Origin: Ligustrum vulgare
Taxonomy: Eukaryota; Streptophyta; Magnoliopsida; Lamiales; Oleaceae
Direction: 5' to 3'
DNA: 64,000 bases
Assembly (NCBI GenBank): GCA_963555705.1
Contig: OY743171.1
Span: 24,174,852-24,238,851, forward strand
The translations under genes were made by a program, and so were the position numbers. Of this stretch, positions 22,836 to 34,138 are shown piece after piece. Below the pieces are notes generated by a model. It searched no databases. It saw only the letters and a list, made by a program, of their open reading frames with translations, and was not told where the DNA came from. Position 1 is the stretch's first letter. Every line of letters begins with the position of its first letter.

Positions 22836-23019
22836 AGAATTGAGTGCATTTATAATCAAGTTATATTCTATAAAGAAATGATTAAATATCCATAAGTAGG
22901 CCAACCCCCTATTGGACCCAATTCCCACTCACAATGTGGTGAGGGGGCATTTTAAAAAATGTCCACAGTGGACATTTGAACATATTTTATATTCTTTAAT
23001 CCATAGTCAAATTCCCCTC

Positions 23020-23860
23020 ACCCATATCTCTTGCTTTCATTCTCTCCCATCTGACAATTAATGGTTTGATTGTCAGAGTCTAAATGATGGTCGGATTTTT
23101 TTTTAAGACAATTGCTTTTGCTCTCTAATAGTGCATTTCTGTGCAAGTGATGTCTAGGTGAACAGGGTGGTTGAAACTTTTTTTCCACTTGATCGGACGG
23201 ATTTTGATGTCGACAAACTCAATATTATATATTCAAAATATTTAACCCCTATTTGATCTAGCTAAAAATGTTGATTAGAAAATAAATTATAAAATAAATA
23301 ATTAATTTCAACATCATATTTTTGTTGGACCCACAATTAATTTATTAGCTATACATATACATTTCATTAACTGTTGTTACTGAAATCTATTAAAAATTTT
23401 ATTTTTATCTAATCCAAACATTCGCTCAATATGCAATAATAAATTCTTGCACTTTCCATAAATAAAAGCCCGAGCCAAATACCCTCATCCCTCTCTGTTG
23501 CTCTCATTCGCTCCCATCTTGATCGTCAGAGTGCAAATGATTGTTGGACTTTTTTCCAAAACAATGGTCTTTGCTTTCTAACTATGAGTTTTAGCATGCG
23601 AGTGATGTCTAGGTGGCCAAGGAGGTGACAAAAATTTTGGTACTATATATTCAAAATATTTAACCCCTAAAAAGTTGAATAGATTTAAATTTAAATTAAC
23701 AATTAATTTTAATCACACATTTTAGAGGATTAACAAATTATTAATATTTCATCAAATTTTATTCAACAAATTATTGAAATTTGATTTTTTATCGAAAATA
23801 AACATTGGCTCAATATGTGCTGATAAAAATCTTGCACTTTCCATAAATAAAACATACCAT
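23020..23860. repeat. Direct duplication upstream of the RING-H2 gene (two units of about 400-450 bp)
   Basis: Unit 1 (about 23020-23469) and unit 2 (about 23480-23852) share TCTCCCATC/GCTCCCATC, GTGATGTCTAGGTG, ATATTCAAAATATTTAACCC and, at their ends, CTTGCACTTTCCATAAATAA. Unit 1 also carries an AT-rich segment with TTGGACCCACAATTAA that is shorter and diverged in unit 2. The duplication ends about 200 bp before the RING-H2 start codon, so it may include promoter sequence. Confidence 0.7.
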
Positions 23861-23948
23861 ATAATTTCCTAACGGTTTTATTTTTCCGCGGAAGGAAAGC
23901 TTCCAAAAACTTGAATTCTAATCCCCCAAGGATTAATCTTTAACCCCT

Positions 23949-23976
23949 ATATATACACTGTATCTCATGCCGTCTT

Positions 23977-24011
<35 letters not shown>
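23949..24011 (+). promoter_or_regulatory. TATA box and CT-repeat leader of the RING-H2 gene
   Basis: TATATATA at 23949-23956 is followed by a (CT)n tract at 23981-24011, a common plant core promoter and 5' leader arrangement. The ATG at 24064 lies about 110 bp downstream of the TATA box. Confidence 0.55.
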
Positions 24012-24015
<4 letters not shown>

Positions 24016-24534
24016 GCGTGTCTTCCAAGTTTTTAAGTTTTTACTACAAATCTTGAATTGAATATGGAGTACATCCGTTGGCGCGGAGTGATCAAAAAAC
24101 AACCTATACCCGCAGAACCAGTTCTTGATGATCAGTACTCTTCATCAGCAGTGCATATTCTCGTCAAATTTCAATTTGAAAGTGTAAAATGTTGGGCAAT
24201 CCGTCGTGATGATGGAGAACTCCTAACTTTTAGACCTGATGAAATACGTCCAGAAGCAGCGATGACAAGACAAATTCGTTTGGATTACGCCGCAGCCGAC
24301 GAAGATCTGAAACAACTTGTGCTGGAAAAACTCGAGATTTACGACCTAAGAGATGATCAGAACAGTAAAGAAAAACTTGCTGATAAAGTAATTAACCAAG
24401 CAAGAATATTAGGTAGCACGGGCCAGGATAGATCTTCTTCATTAGTTGTTAATATACGGAAGTCTACTCTATATTACGTTGAGCGAGCAATTGTTTCACA
24501 GTTTGGGGAGATTAGTGATGGTGTAAAGATGGTG

Positions 24535-26888
24535 TGCCACAACCCACTTTAATTTTTCTAGTCAAATAATTATTTTATCAAGTCAACATTTATTTTTGAC
24601 CAATTTAGTCCAAGTGGGGACCAATTTTAATGAGTGGGATTTTTGGGGATCATTTAAATTTTATGATAAGTTGAAGGTTTACTTATCATTATGTATAGTT
24701 AAGGATTAATGGATATATATACTTATATAAATGAAGGACCAGGCATGCAATTTTCATCAAACTTTATAATGTCATGACATTAGGGGACAAACACTAACCT
24801 AACACACAACACACTCTCAGCAATTACACAAACAGAGGCTGGAACGTCCGCAGAGGAGAAAACCGGAGGAAGAAAGAAGAAAAAAAAAAAAAAGGAAGGA
24901 AGAAAAGAGAAGGAAAAAGGTGGAATTTCATTCAACATTCAAGAATTCATTTTCACTTTCAAGAGGTAAGGCAATACCCATTTATTTGAGATATGGTGTT
25001 GATTTTAGGGTTTTGATTTTTGAGTTAAATGCTAGATTTTGGATGGATTTATAGTTTACTTGAAGATATTGAGCTAAATATTTAAGTTTGGTTGAATACA
25101 TTGTGGTTACATGCTAGGGTTTATAATAATAGTGGATTAAATTCATGATTTGGGCAAGATTGAGTTATTGGAGCTTATATTAAATTATTTCAAGCTTAAT
25201 TTGGTGATGTGTATTTGGAGATTAAATTACCCATGTAATTAAGTTGAAGAATTAGTCAATTACTAGTTTCTTGGAAAGGGGTTTTGGTGTCTATGAGCAT
25301 TTCATTGAGGTATTGGTTAAATAAAGGATATATGAGTTATAATGAAGCTATATTCATATAAGAGAAGGTTGGTTGGATGTAATGTTGGAGACATATGAAA
25401 TTTGTGGTTTTTGTATAGGATGTTATTTCATTTTGGGCATTTGTTAAATATTGGTAATTATTGGAGTTGATCCAAGGTTTTAATTTAATTTTCAGGAGGC
25501 GACACGGAGATTGGTCAGGCCTATCAGCCAAACTAGATTTCAGTCGCAATCTCTGTGAGTGGAAAAACTTATTTTTCCTTAAAGTTAAATTTTAATATCT
25601 AATGGCATAAATTTTCCATACGATTCATGTTTTCAATTAAGTAGACAAGTTACAGAAATTACTACTTTTCGCAAATACAAGTTTAGAAGCATGATTTTAG
25701 ACTTCTTCGCTAATCAAATTATAAATTTAGTACATTATTCTATAAAATAATTTGTTACATGTAAATTATTATTGTGAAAAACCATCAGAAGTACCCAGGT
25801 GATATTACCCGCTCTGCACTGATGTGAATTCGTTTCCACAGTGTATGACCATATTATCAGATTATCAGAGGTCTTTGGGACCCACTCTTGTGCACATATA
25901 GGCTTTGGGCCGTGTACTAGGGTGCTTTAGCCTTTGGGGCAGTCTATGCGCATATGACACAGTTTATCAGATTATCAGCTTATCAGATTTGAATGGCTTT
26001 GCCTTGTACATCGAGAGTACTCTGTACTTGAGTAAAGTTATTCATTGGGTACACTTTGATGTGATTCTTTTCAGTACAGTATGATATATTTATTCATAGA
26101 AAAATATTTCAGCTTCTCATTACAGTTCAACGAATTTTTAGTATTATCAGACAGTTATCACAATTTATGCCATGGTTTCAGTATTTATAAATTCTCATTT
26201 CAGCTAGATGTGCTTTTCAGATAAGTAAAATATTTTCTTATGTCAATCAAAAGTTATAGTTACAAAACAAATAGTGATTTCATAAAGAATTATAAACGAG
26301 AAAAGTATGACTAGTTTTCAAACACTCCACTCACTGAGTTAAAATCTCATATTTTTGTAACATTTTCATTACCAGGATACTTTTGAGTTTTGAGAGGAAG
26401 TTGGAAAGCCTGCCAAAGAGCCAAAGATCATTTAGTTGTATGTTTCTAGTCTTCATCATTCTTTTGGGATTCATGTATATATATTTAACTCGGTTCATTC
26501 TCGAGTTATTGTTTTGTCAAGTGCTTAGTTGATTAGAATGATATGTTGATGTATTGAATGTAAGTGGAATGGATGATATGTAGTAAGAACTAGATGGGAA
26601 GGCATAAGTTCTTTTGATTTTGATATGATGATGGGAAGGGATATGGATTCCCAGTATTTTACATGTGGTGGTTTGAAGATTTGTTGATTTGTTACAGGGA
26701 GGTTATATCCAATATTTAAAGGGAACTCTGTCGAATTTTTTTAAAATCATGGGGTTTTACGAGAAGATTTATAGAATTTGAATAGTTTCAGTAGCCTTGG
26801 TGGTGGGTCCAGTATCTAGCTGGCATTCATCATCGGCGCACGCCACGTCTCGGGTCTACATATGGTGATTCGAGACGGGGTCGTGTCA
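24535..26888 (+). mobile_element. Solo LTR (gypsy, chromovirus-like), 2,354 bp
   Basis: Starts TGCCACAACCC and ends GGGTCGTGTCA, flanked by the 5-bp target duplication TGGTG at 24530-24534 and 26889-26893. TG...CA ends and a 5-bp duplication define an LTR, and no gag-pol, primer-binding site or second LTR is present, so it is a solo LTR left by recombination. Parts resemble 36600-37560 (GACCCACT, GGGTACxxTTTGATGTGATT) and, inverted, 42800-44040. Its interior holds no convincing ORF. Confidence 0.9.
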
Positions 26889-27118
26889 TGGTGCCTGCGA
26901 GTACGGATTCAATCTTGTCGCTGCCGATGAAAGAGATCGACTACAATGGGGACGAGTTTGGGAGTTGTACGGTATGTCTTGAGGAGATGACGAAGGGGGT
27001 GGAAGTCTCGACCCTGCCGTGCTCGCATATGTTTCACAGCAATTGCATTACAGAATGGCTAAGGAGAAGTCACTACTGCCCTATTTGTCGCTTTGAGATG
27101 CCTATTGCGATGAATTAG
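26888..27118 (+). CDS. Residual RING-H2-only ORF at the LTR edge (76 aa)
   Basis: The final A of the solo LTR plus the TG of the target duplication form an ATG in the original frame, giving a 76-residue ORF that contains the complete RING-H2 domain. Whether it is expressed, for example from the LTR promoter, cannot be told from sequence. The original gene also read Met-Val at this point, so this ATG is an ancestral codon re-formed by the insertion. Confidence 0.4.
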   Translation: MVPASTDSILSLPMKEIDYNGDEFGSCTVCLEEMTKGVEVSTLPCSHMFHSNCITEWLRRSHYCPICRFEMPIAMN

Positions 27119-28706
27119 CTAGGTTTCTTTTTTCTTTATGAATTTCAAGAAAGTTTCATGGATTTTGTAGTATTTTTCACGTGAACATTCTTAAACTTCG
27201 TAACTTTTGAATGTATGTGTAATAGGAATATCCCAGTAATTTTTTTCTCATTCGATCTTTTTATTCCTTTATTCATCGGATAAGTAAATTTTTCATCTTT
27301 ACGATTTGATTAATGTTTAATTTGCTTGTAAATTATAGATGTTTGGATTTATGTCAATTGTGCTTATTTCATGACGTAGATCATATAATCCTATTTATAA
27401 TATGATTTCTTGTTTCATTAAAAATTTCTCTTTATTTCTTTTTTATTATTTAAAATATGATTTCTTTTTTATTATTAAAATAATATTTCTTAGTTCTTTT
27501 GAATTTTGTTTCCTTATATGACTGGTTTTATTTCCTTTTTGGATTTTAGTTTAGTTTCCATAGTATGATTAGAAAACTATTTATTTACATATATATAAAC
27601 AAAGACTGTAAAATTTTCAATTAACAGATATATTATAGTAAATTTATTCACTAAAAATATTTGAATTTGTTCAACTTTATTTTTATAATAACAAGAATCT
27701 CAATTTCATTTCCACAGAAATTCCTGTATATTATTTTCCAAGTGACTCCAATTATTAATTTAGGATTATAAAATTACATTACATTTACTAAAAGCGAATA
27801 AATGATGCTTAATAAGATGATAAAAATTTAAGTTAAATTCAACAGTTAGTTTTAACATCACATTTCATGGATCTACAAATTTAATCATTTTTTTCACAAT
27901 ATTTTATTTCAATAATTTTTGTCAAAATCTACTAAATTCTACACCTAACAAGGGCTTAATTTGTAGAGCTGTCCTAGCTTTCGAAATTAATCATCATGAT
28001 TCTTTATACTACAACATATATATGCGACAAATTTCAGAACAACATTAAATTTTATGTTGAATTGGATATCGATCACAAATATTTATTTTGTTTCAACAAA
28101 ATACTTTTGGCCTTCAGTTTTGAAACTCCTACTAGTAGCACATTACAAAAAAGTTTAAGAACTAAAAAAAAAAAAAAAAAGGAAAAAAAAAAGTAAATTT
28201 TTTATCACCTTTTCGAGAAGCACATTACATACTTTGTATTCCCTCTTATGAATTGCAAAGACCCTTCCAAAAAGATGAAAATTGTGCATGCACGTACCAA
28301 GTGAAACTCGGGAGTTCCCCCAAACAACTCAGAATGCCAAATGGCTACATATTACGCAGCAGCCAAGATTGCCCCATGAAGCGGTCAGGGGAACTCTAGG
28401 GTACACCTGTTGTTGCCGGTGCCATGACCTGCCTGAGTTGCTGCATTCGTGTGCCACGACGTGCCTGAGTTGTTGTCTTCATGTGTTTGATGTCACTGGT
28501 GTTATGCCTGTAGTACTTCACCAGCTACATGTTAAGCTATAGCTATTGACTACACTGCTATTTATAACACGTGCATTCAGAATCTCAGATTCAGTGCAGG
28601 TCCTTTTACACTTCATCAGTGGATAGGTTTATGAATCGATCGGAATTGTACAACCCAAAATTCGGGAAGAAAGGATAGCTTGAACCTGATAATCGAGGCG
28701 AAAACT
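27119..28706. other. Intergenic sequence downstream of the RING-H2 gene
   Basis: AT-rich to about 28200, with A-rich tracts near 28164-28193. 27800-27950 resembles the AT-rich MITE-like text of the first RLCK 1 intron (an AAAATCTACTAAA core). 28260-28560 is less AT-rich and has an 86-codon open stretch with scattered cysteines but no recognised domain. No gene is called. Confidence 0.45.
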
Positions 28707-29870
28707 GTAACAACCCAGTTTATACTAGTCAAAAAGTCAAGAAATTATTTAGTCAAAGTCAAATATTCAAATGGTCAAGTCAAATAAGGACTTAGATCGA
28801 CCAATTAAGTTTATTAGGACATAAAATTGAAGTTTTTCATGAGGATTTAAATTAAGTAAATAATTTCTTTATGGGTTCTATTTTATAATTACAAGTATTT
28901 AAAGGACATATATGAGACAAATTAGAATTTCAAGGAAATATTAATATATTTAAAAGAAAAGAAATGGAAGATAGGAGTGGGCAAAATCCAACCCAAACTA
29001 CTCAAACCCACCAAACCAAACCGAACCGACCGGGTTGGGTCGATTTTTCATCAAAATATGGCTGGGTTCGAGTTTTTTCTACAGAAGCCGGGTCGGATTG
29101 CGGGTTATCGCTTGAAACCCGATTAACCCGACCCGACCCAATTTTTAGGCGAAAAAAGCATAAAATTTTAGGTGAAAAAAAAAAAAAAATCAGATCAGAT
29201 TAATTTCAAAAACGAAAATGAAAGAAAGGAAGAAAAGGAGGGGGGGGGGGGATGAAAGAGAGAAACCTCGGTCGATTTTCGAAGCTGGAAAGAAGATGTG
29301 TATAACTCAACTTGGCTATTAAAGATACTCCAATTTCTAAGGTAAGTGAAAATCTTTCAACTAAGTTTTTAGGGTTTATGGATAATTGGCTTAAATTCGA
29401 AGCTTAGCAATTATTAGGTTTATTGACATGCATTTGAGAAAGAAATTGCCAGAAATAGTATATATTGATTTTTTATGGTAAATGGAATTAATCATGAAAT
29501 GGGTTTTTGAAATTAGTATTTTTTTTTTGAACGTTGAAATTAGCATTTTGATCTTTAATTTTTGGATGATTATATGATATTAAATACTTGATTGGTGATA
29601 AATAAGTATGGAATATTGGAATTAAGTTGAATTCCTCAATATTTAAGAGAAATTTCAGCTATGTTGGGAAATGATAATAGTTGAGTTATTGTTTAAAAAA
29701 TGTCCAGGAAGAATACTTTCAAAGTTCTAGTGTTTATGCTCTATATTTTTGAATTGATGCCACTTTTCAACATTTGTGGATTATAAGGTCTTAATTATGA
29801 TTAATCTTCTTGATTTAGTTTTTAATCATTTGATCAATTAATATATATATTGATGTTTAGTTGTTAGAAT
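28707..29870 (+). repeat. 5' half of a gypsy LTR (interrupted by Harbinger)
   Basis: Begins TGTAACAACCC, the LTR start type seen at 24535 and 54760. Its continuation, judged by position and similarity to the intact LTR 24535-26888, is 36600-37880. A G run at 29241-29251 and a 173-bp hAT-like stretch lie inside. The exact break point with the Harbinger insertion was not found; no clean terminal inverted repeat could be seen. Confidence 0.55.
28972..29145. mobile_element. hAT-like fragment with a TAGGAGTGGGC end
   Basis: Starts TAGGAGTGGGCAAAATCC, nearly the same terminus as the right end of the 719-bp element at 17605-18323, and is followed by AACCCAAACC / GGGTTGGGT / AACCCGACCC subterminal repeats. 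The matching opposite terminus (GCCCACTCCTA) was not found within the next 150 bp, so it is probably truncated. Confidence 0.45.
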
Positions 29871-30186
29871 AGATCCTATGAAGAACTGTAAATAGAAAGT
29901 TAGTAAATGAACTAATAAGTTGGATAATATCGGACGATTGATTGATAACTATATGAAGGAAATTGACGCTTTGTTCTTTTTCCTTTTTTACCATCAATTT
30001 TTTATTGTATGCCTGCACATGTCTGTTGACATGATACACCATGCTATTGAAAAATGCATTCATAGTTGGTGGGACATAGAATTTATTCCTTTTTCTGGTG
30101 AAAATGTGCAATTTTGTTTTATTCCCAGCTTGACTATTCAACCTTCAAAAGAAAAAAAAATTGACCCATTTGAACATAAATTCTCA

Positions 30187-31640
30187 CTACCATACATCAA
30201 AGGACGCAGCGCCGACCGTGAAGGTAGAAAGAAGGTCCAATTTATTATAACACATACACAATACCTGTATTGACTTATTCGATTTCCTGAGCACGCGGAC
30301 ATATTTTAACGTATTCCATATTAAATTCGTTATTCGTTCACGAAATTGGTCCCATTCATGACGTTCGTACGCTGTAGTGTGTGGCACATTTTGTCCTTCT
30401 TCATCAGGCGAGTCGTTCGGTTCCATTGGCATATAATCATGCCTCATCGCTGCAACAAAACCAGGATCTTGTCTGTCCACTCTACGCAAGAAATTATGAA
30501 CTGCCATTGTTGCTACAACAATGGTCTTCTGTCCACTAAAGTCATACTCTGGCATCCTTTGCAATATCAAAAATCGTTTCTTCAGAATCTCGAAACACCT
30601 CTCCACAATGTTCCTACACGATGAGTGGAGGTAATTGAGTTTTTCCTCACGAGTCCTTGGTTGACGAGCTTGGGGTGAGGACGCTCTATGAAATTCTTAA
30701 ATATTGTATCTAGCATCGTGACCCTTGTATGGGGGTGAGGAATCCCCGCCTATTCGCAAAGCTTGAGTCTACAGATAATATTTGTCTCCGTATGGCCTGG
30801 GAAAACGAGGGATAGGCTTTCCATGGCCGCGTTAAGCATTCGGCTATCATGTGTTGAACCTTCCCATCCAGATGCAGGGAATGTGAAACACATATTGAAA
30901 TCAACAACAGCTAATGCGTTTTGGGTTACTGTACCGTGTTGATTACGAAAGGGCTGTGCCTGTCCTTGCGGTGGTACCGCTGGGACATGTGTGCCATCTA
31001 TAGCTCCTATACAATTCTGCAAAAATATAACATCTACAATTGGAACAAGTTCACACGGATTAGGAAACACAATAATTATGACATACTATGAAAATATATG
31101 TCAACCTACATGAAAATATGAATGACGTGGGTTGGTAGGAGTATAAGCCCCACCTCCATGTAGGTAATTCCAATGTGGCCTTATCATTTCTGCAGAAAGC
31201 ATGAAGAGCTTGTCCAGTACATAGTAAAAATGTGTGTGTACAGTTGACGTGGAATGCCCAAACATCAAATGAGCAAGCCTTAGTCCAGCTGAATGGCCTA
31301 GTACTAAAAGCGCTATTGCTAGCCTCTCTTCTGCCATGACATATCTCGAGTCCTCGAACCCATAGTGTTGTTTAAGATAACTAACCAAAGCCCTGAATGC
31401 AGGAGGTATCATTCTTGTTAGTTGTAGACAGTCATCCTCGTTGGGTTGGCTCAAAAAACTTCTGACCGTAGTTCCGTTGGTCATAAGCTCGGGCTTCCAT
31501 AACATGTTTTTCTGCATCGAACAGACCCTCTGTACATCCGAAACTACAAAATACGACCCAAGAAGCATCCTCCTCTAGTAATCTTTCGAGTTCACTCGTA
31601 AACTCTTGTTCACGAGAGGATGCCATAGTTGCATGCACTT
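30187..31640 (-). pseudogene. Harbinger-type DDE transposase (DDE_Tnp_4)
   Basis: Starts MASSREQEFTSELERLLEED at 31638. It continues after a frameshift near 31440 with an HTH-like segment (FGHSTSTVHTHFYYVLDKLF). A probable intron (about 31128-31018) ends at an acceptor before NCIGAIDGTHVPAV. The catalytic triad is visible: first D in GAIDGTH, second D in GWEGSTHDSRML, and E in NIVERCFEILKKRF. A frameshift near 30780 splits SSFANRRGFLTPI from the preceding part. The C-terminus is Asp/Glu-rich as in the family. It would cut and paste the element together with the Myb-like partner. It cannot be translated intact, although all three acidic codons survive. Confidence 0.85.
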
Positions 31641-32239
31641 CTTCGCAGTTTGGGAAATTTTAGCGAGGAGGAAAAAAAGTTATGTCTTCAGCTAGCTAGA
31701 GTGACTTTACCGGGGTAAAATGGTTCTGAATTAAGCAATTTTATAGACGTATTACATATTGATGACTATTGGTATCAATGTACGCATTTGAAGAATACAT
31801 CACTTCTCCAAAAAATTTCTGAATACAGCCATGATAATAGTACCATGCATATGGTGGAAAACAAGTGGTGGATGACATGTAAAGGTGAAATTATGTGCAA
31901 ATGTCCCTTCCATGAGCTAGAAGACAAATGCATGTTGGTACCATTGTAGCGACCAAGAATTTTTACGCGATTAATAATTATTTTAATAGAAAATCGTGTC
32001 GCTACTATTTCACCCATTTTTATTAAGTTAACGCCACGACGTATTCGTATAGCCAAGTCAAGAAATAATCGAGATCGTTCGATTTTAAATTAAATTCCGA
32101 ATTTCTAAAAATATCTCCATTCTCTTGATTTAAAGTATATTAAGTCTAAGTACTTAATTCAATGTTATCCCAATATTTATTTGTACAAAAATTACTTTTA
32201 TTATTTAAATTAAGAAAATATATGCAAGCATGAGAGGTT

Positions 32240-32455
32240 CCATTATATGTAATCATGAAGAGCATAATATTTGTATAAATATGGAAAAGTATATGAATGA
32301 TTGATAAGACTCCATTATATATAATCATGAAGAGCATAATATTTGTATAAATATGGAAAAGTATATGAATGATTGATAAGACTCCATTATATATAATCAT
32401 GAAGAGCATATTATTTGTATAAATATGGAAAAGTATATGAATGGTGCTTTACTTT
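32240..32455. repeat. Tandem repeat, 72-bp units, about 3 copies
   Basis: CATGAAGAGCATAATATT recurs at 32254, 32326 and 32398 (with CATATTATT in the last), a period of 72 bp. The units are nearly identical. It lies inside the solo LTR 31945-33847. Confidence 0.9.
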
Positions 32456-32670
32456 AAGAAAAGGATGTGTTAAAATTAATAGAATTGAATGATTATGTTT
32501 ACAATATGTCAACTTTATACATCTATTTAAACCCATCTCTTTTACACACAACTCTACACATATACACTTATTTCCAATCTCTTGACAAAATCCACAAGTA
32601 AGAGAAATTCAAGGTGGTCAAGAAAGTTTTGGTCCATTTACTACTACACTTCATTTTAATCTTTTAAAAG

Positions 32671-33333
32671 GTAAGTATATCTTATGTTTTTATGAAAAGT
32701 AAGTATGTTTTTATGAAAGGTAAATACACCTTATGTTTTTATGAAAAGTAAGTATGTTTTTATGACAAGTAAGTATACCTTATGTTTTTATGAAAAGTAA
32801 GTATGTTTTTATGACAAGTAAGTATATCTTATGTTTTTATGAAAAGTAAGTATGTTTTTATGAAAGGTAAATACACCTTATGTTTTTATGAAAAGTAAGT
32901 ATGTTTTTATGACAAGTAAGTATATCTTATGTTTTTATGAAAAGTAAGTATGTTTTTATGAAAGGTAAATACACCTTATGTTTTTATGAAAAGTAAGTAT
33001 GTTTTTATGACAAGTAAGTATATCTTATGTTTTTATGAAAAGTAAGTATGTTTTTATGAAAGGTAAATACACCTTATGTTTTTATGAAAAGTAAGTATGT
33101 TTTTATGACAAGTAAGTATATCTTATGTTTTTATGAAAAGTAAGTATGTTTTTATGAAAGGTAAATACACCTTATGTTTTTATGAAAAGTAAGTATGTTT
33201 TTATGACAAGTAAGTATATCTTATGTTTTTATGAAAAGTAAGTATGTTTTTATGAAAGGTAAATACACCTTATGTTTTTATGAAAAGTAAGTATGTTTTT
33301 ATGACAAGTAAGTATATCTTATGTTTTTATGAA
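32671..33333. repeat. Minisatellite, 49-bp unit in a 98-bp higher-order repeat
   Basis: The TATATCTTATG variant recurs at 32823, 32921, 33019, 33117, 33215 and 33313, exactly every 98 bp, and alternates with an ATACACCTTATG variant 49 bp away. The first three half-units (from 32676) are less regular. About 13.5 half-units lie within the solo LTR, and the later ones are almost identical. Confidence 0.95.
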
Positions 33334-34138
33334 AATGTTTGGATCATTGCTATGAAATCAATCTCACAAGATTGTTATGGGTTCCATATGATATGTTTAT
33401 GATTATGCTAAGGGGACCGGAGTTTAGTAGCGCTACACATAAGAATTCTTGCCATTTAAGTTCGGTAAAATTCTTGTGTCTCCCTATGTTTATGAATATT
33501 TCAATCCTATCCTATGTTATGATGAAAATGATCCATATGCATTCAAAAGAAAATTTATGCTTGGTATACTTACTGGGATTTTATAAATCTCACTCCACGA
33601 TATTTACCATTTTCAGATAATTGAAGGTTCGAGGCGGTCAACATGGAAGTGGCAAAAGTGGTTAAGATTGATGAGATAATTATGTTGAACTTTATGTAAG
33701 AAAATTATGTTTTATTTTTATTCACAAATAAAATTATGGGATTCTAATTATTCTTTTGAATAATTTTACATTACTATTTAAGTCTCGATAATATGATATG
33801 AGTCACTTTTTGTGGCACTCGAATGGTTGAGAATTCGGGTCGTCACAACCATAAACCCATGTGAAACTGTTTCTAATTGAACTCGTGCAATTATGATTAT
33901 TTCATGCATTGGCCATAAAAAAAACGCATTGAAGGACCATGTTTCATCACTTATCTAATTACCCCACAAATTTTTTCCAACATTGACCAGTAAGCTATTA
34001 CGGTTGAACATGGAATTACTTTGAAACGCACAAATATCGCAATTGCACTATCAAAAGTCTTACAAATCGTTACACTTTAAATAAAAATTGTTTCGAACAT
34101 TTAAAACAGGCAAAGTTAAAACCGTTACCTACTGCAAC

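Larger units (their letters stand above)
24064..27118 (+). pseudogene. RING-H2 E3 ubiquitin ligase gene split by a solo LTR
   Basis: The 5' part (24064-24534, 157 codons from MEYIRW) is uninterrupted and ends ...ISDGVKMV. The same frame resumes at 26894 with PASTDSILSLP and runs to TAG-free end ...MPIAMN, stop TAG at 27116-27118. The C-terminal block CTVCLEEM...CSHMFHSNC...CPIC has RING-H2 spacing C-x2-C-x14-C-x-H-x2-H-x2-C-x10-C-x2-C, all eight zinc ligands intact. Such proteins recruit an E2 and ubiquitinate substrates. The N-terminal region is not a domain I recognise. Without the insertion (24535-26888) and one copy of TGGTG the gene would encode about 231 residues in one exon. With it, the first part ends after five LTR-encoded codons (CHNPL) and lacks the RING. 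TATA and CT-repeat elements lie upstream. Confidence 0.85.
31945..33847 (+). mobile_element. Solo LTR (gypsy), 1,903 bp
   Basis: Starts TGTAGCGACC and ends GGGTCGTCACA, flanked by perfect 5-bp duplications ACCAT (31940-31944 and 33848-33852). No gag-pol lies inside. It sits between the transposase and the Myb-like ORF of the Harbinger element and so inserted after it. It carries two tandem-repeat arrays (72-bp units at 32240-32455 and 49/98-bp units at 32671-33333). Confidence 0.9.

Noticed and set aside
24535..26888. Large intron in the RING-H2 gene
   Set aside because: The borders are not GT-AG and are flanked by a TGGTG duplication with TG...CA ends, which fits an LTR and not an intron.
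28282..28542. Small cysteine-rich secreted peptide (86 codons)
   Set aside because: No signal-peptide-like start, no regular cysteine framework, and no promoter or splice signals seen; composition explains the open frame.
29920..30273. Plus-strand ORF of 117 codons
   Set aside because: Overlaps the tail of the Harbinger transposase on the opposite strand and has no recognisable domain.
32671..33333. CRISPR-like regular repeats
   Set aside because: The repeats are contiguous, without unique spacers, AT-rich and inside a plant LTR; it is a minisatellite.
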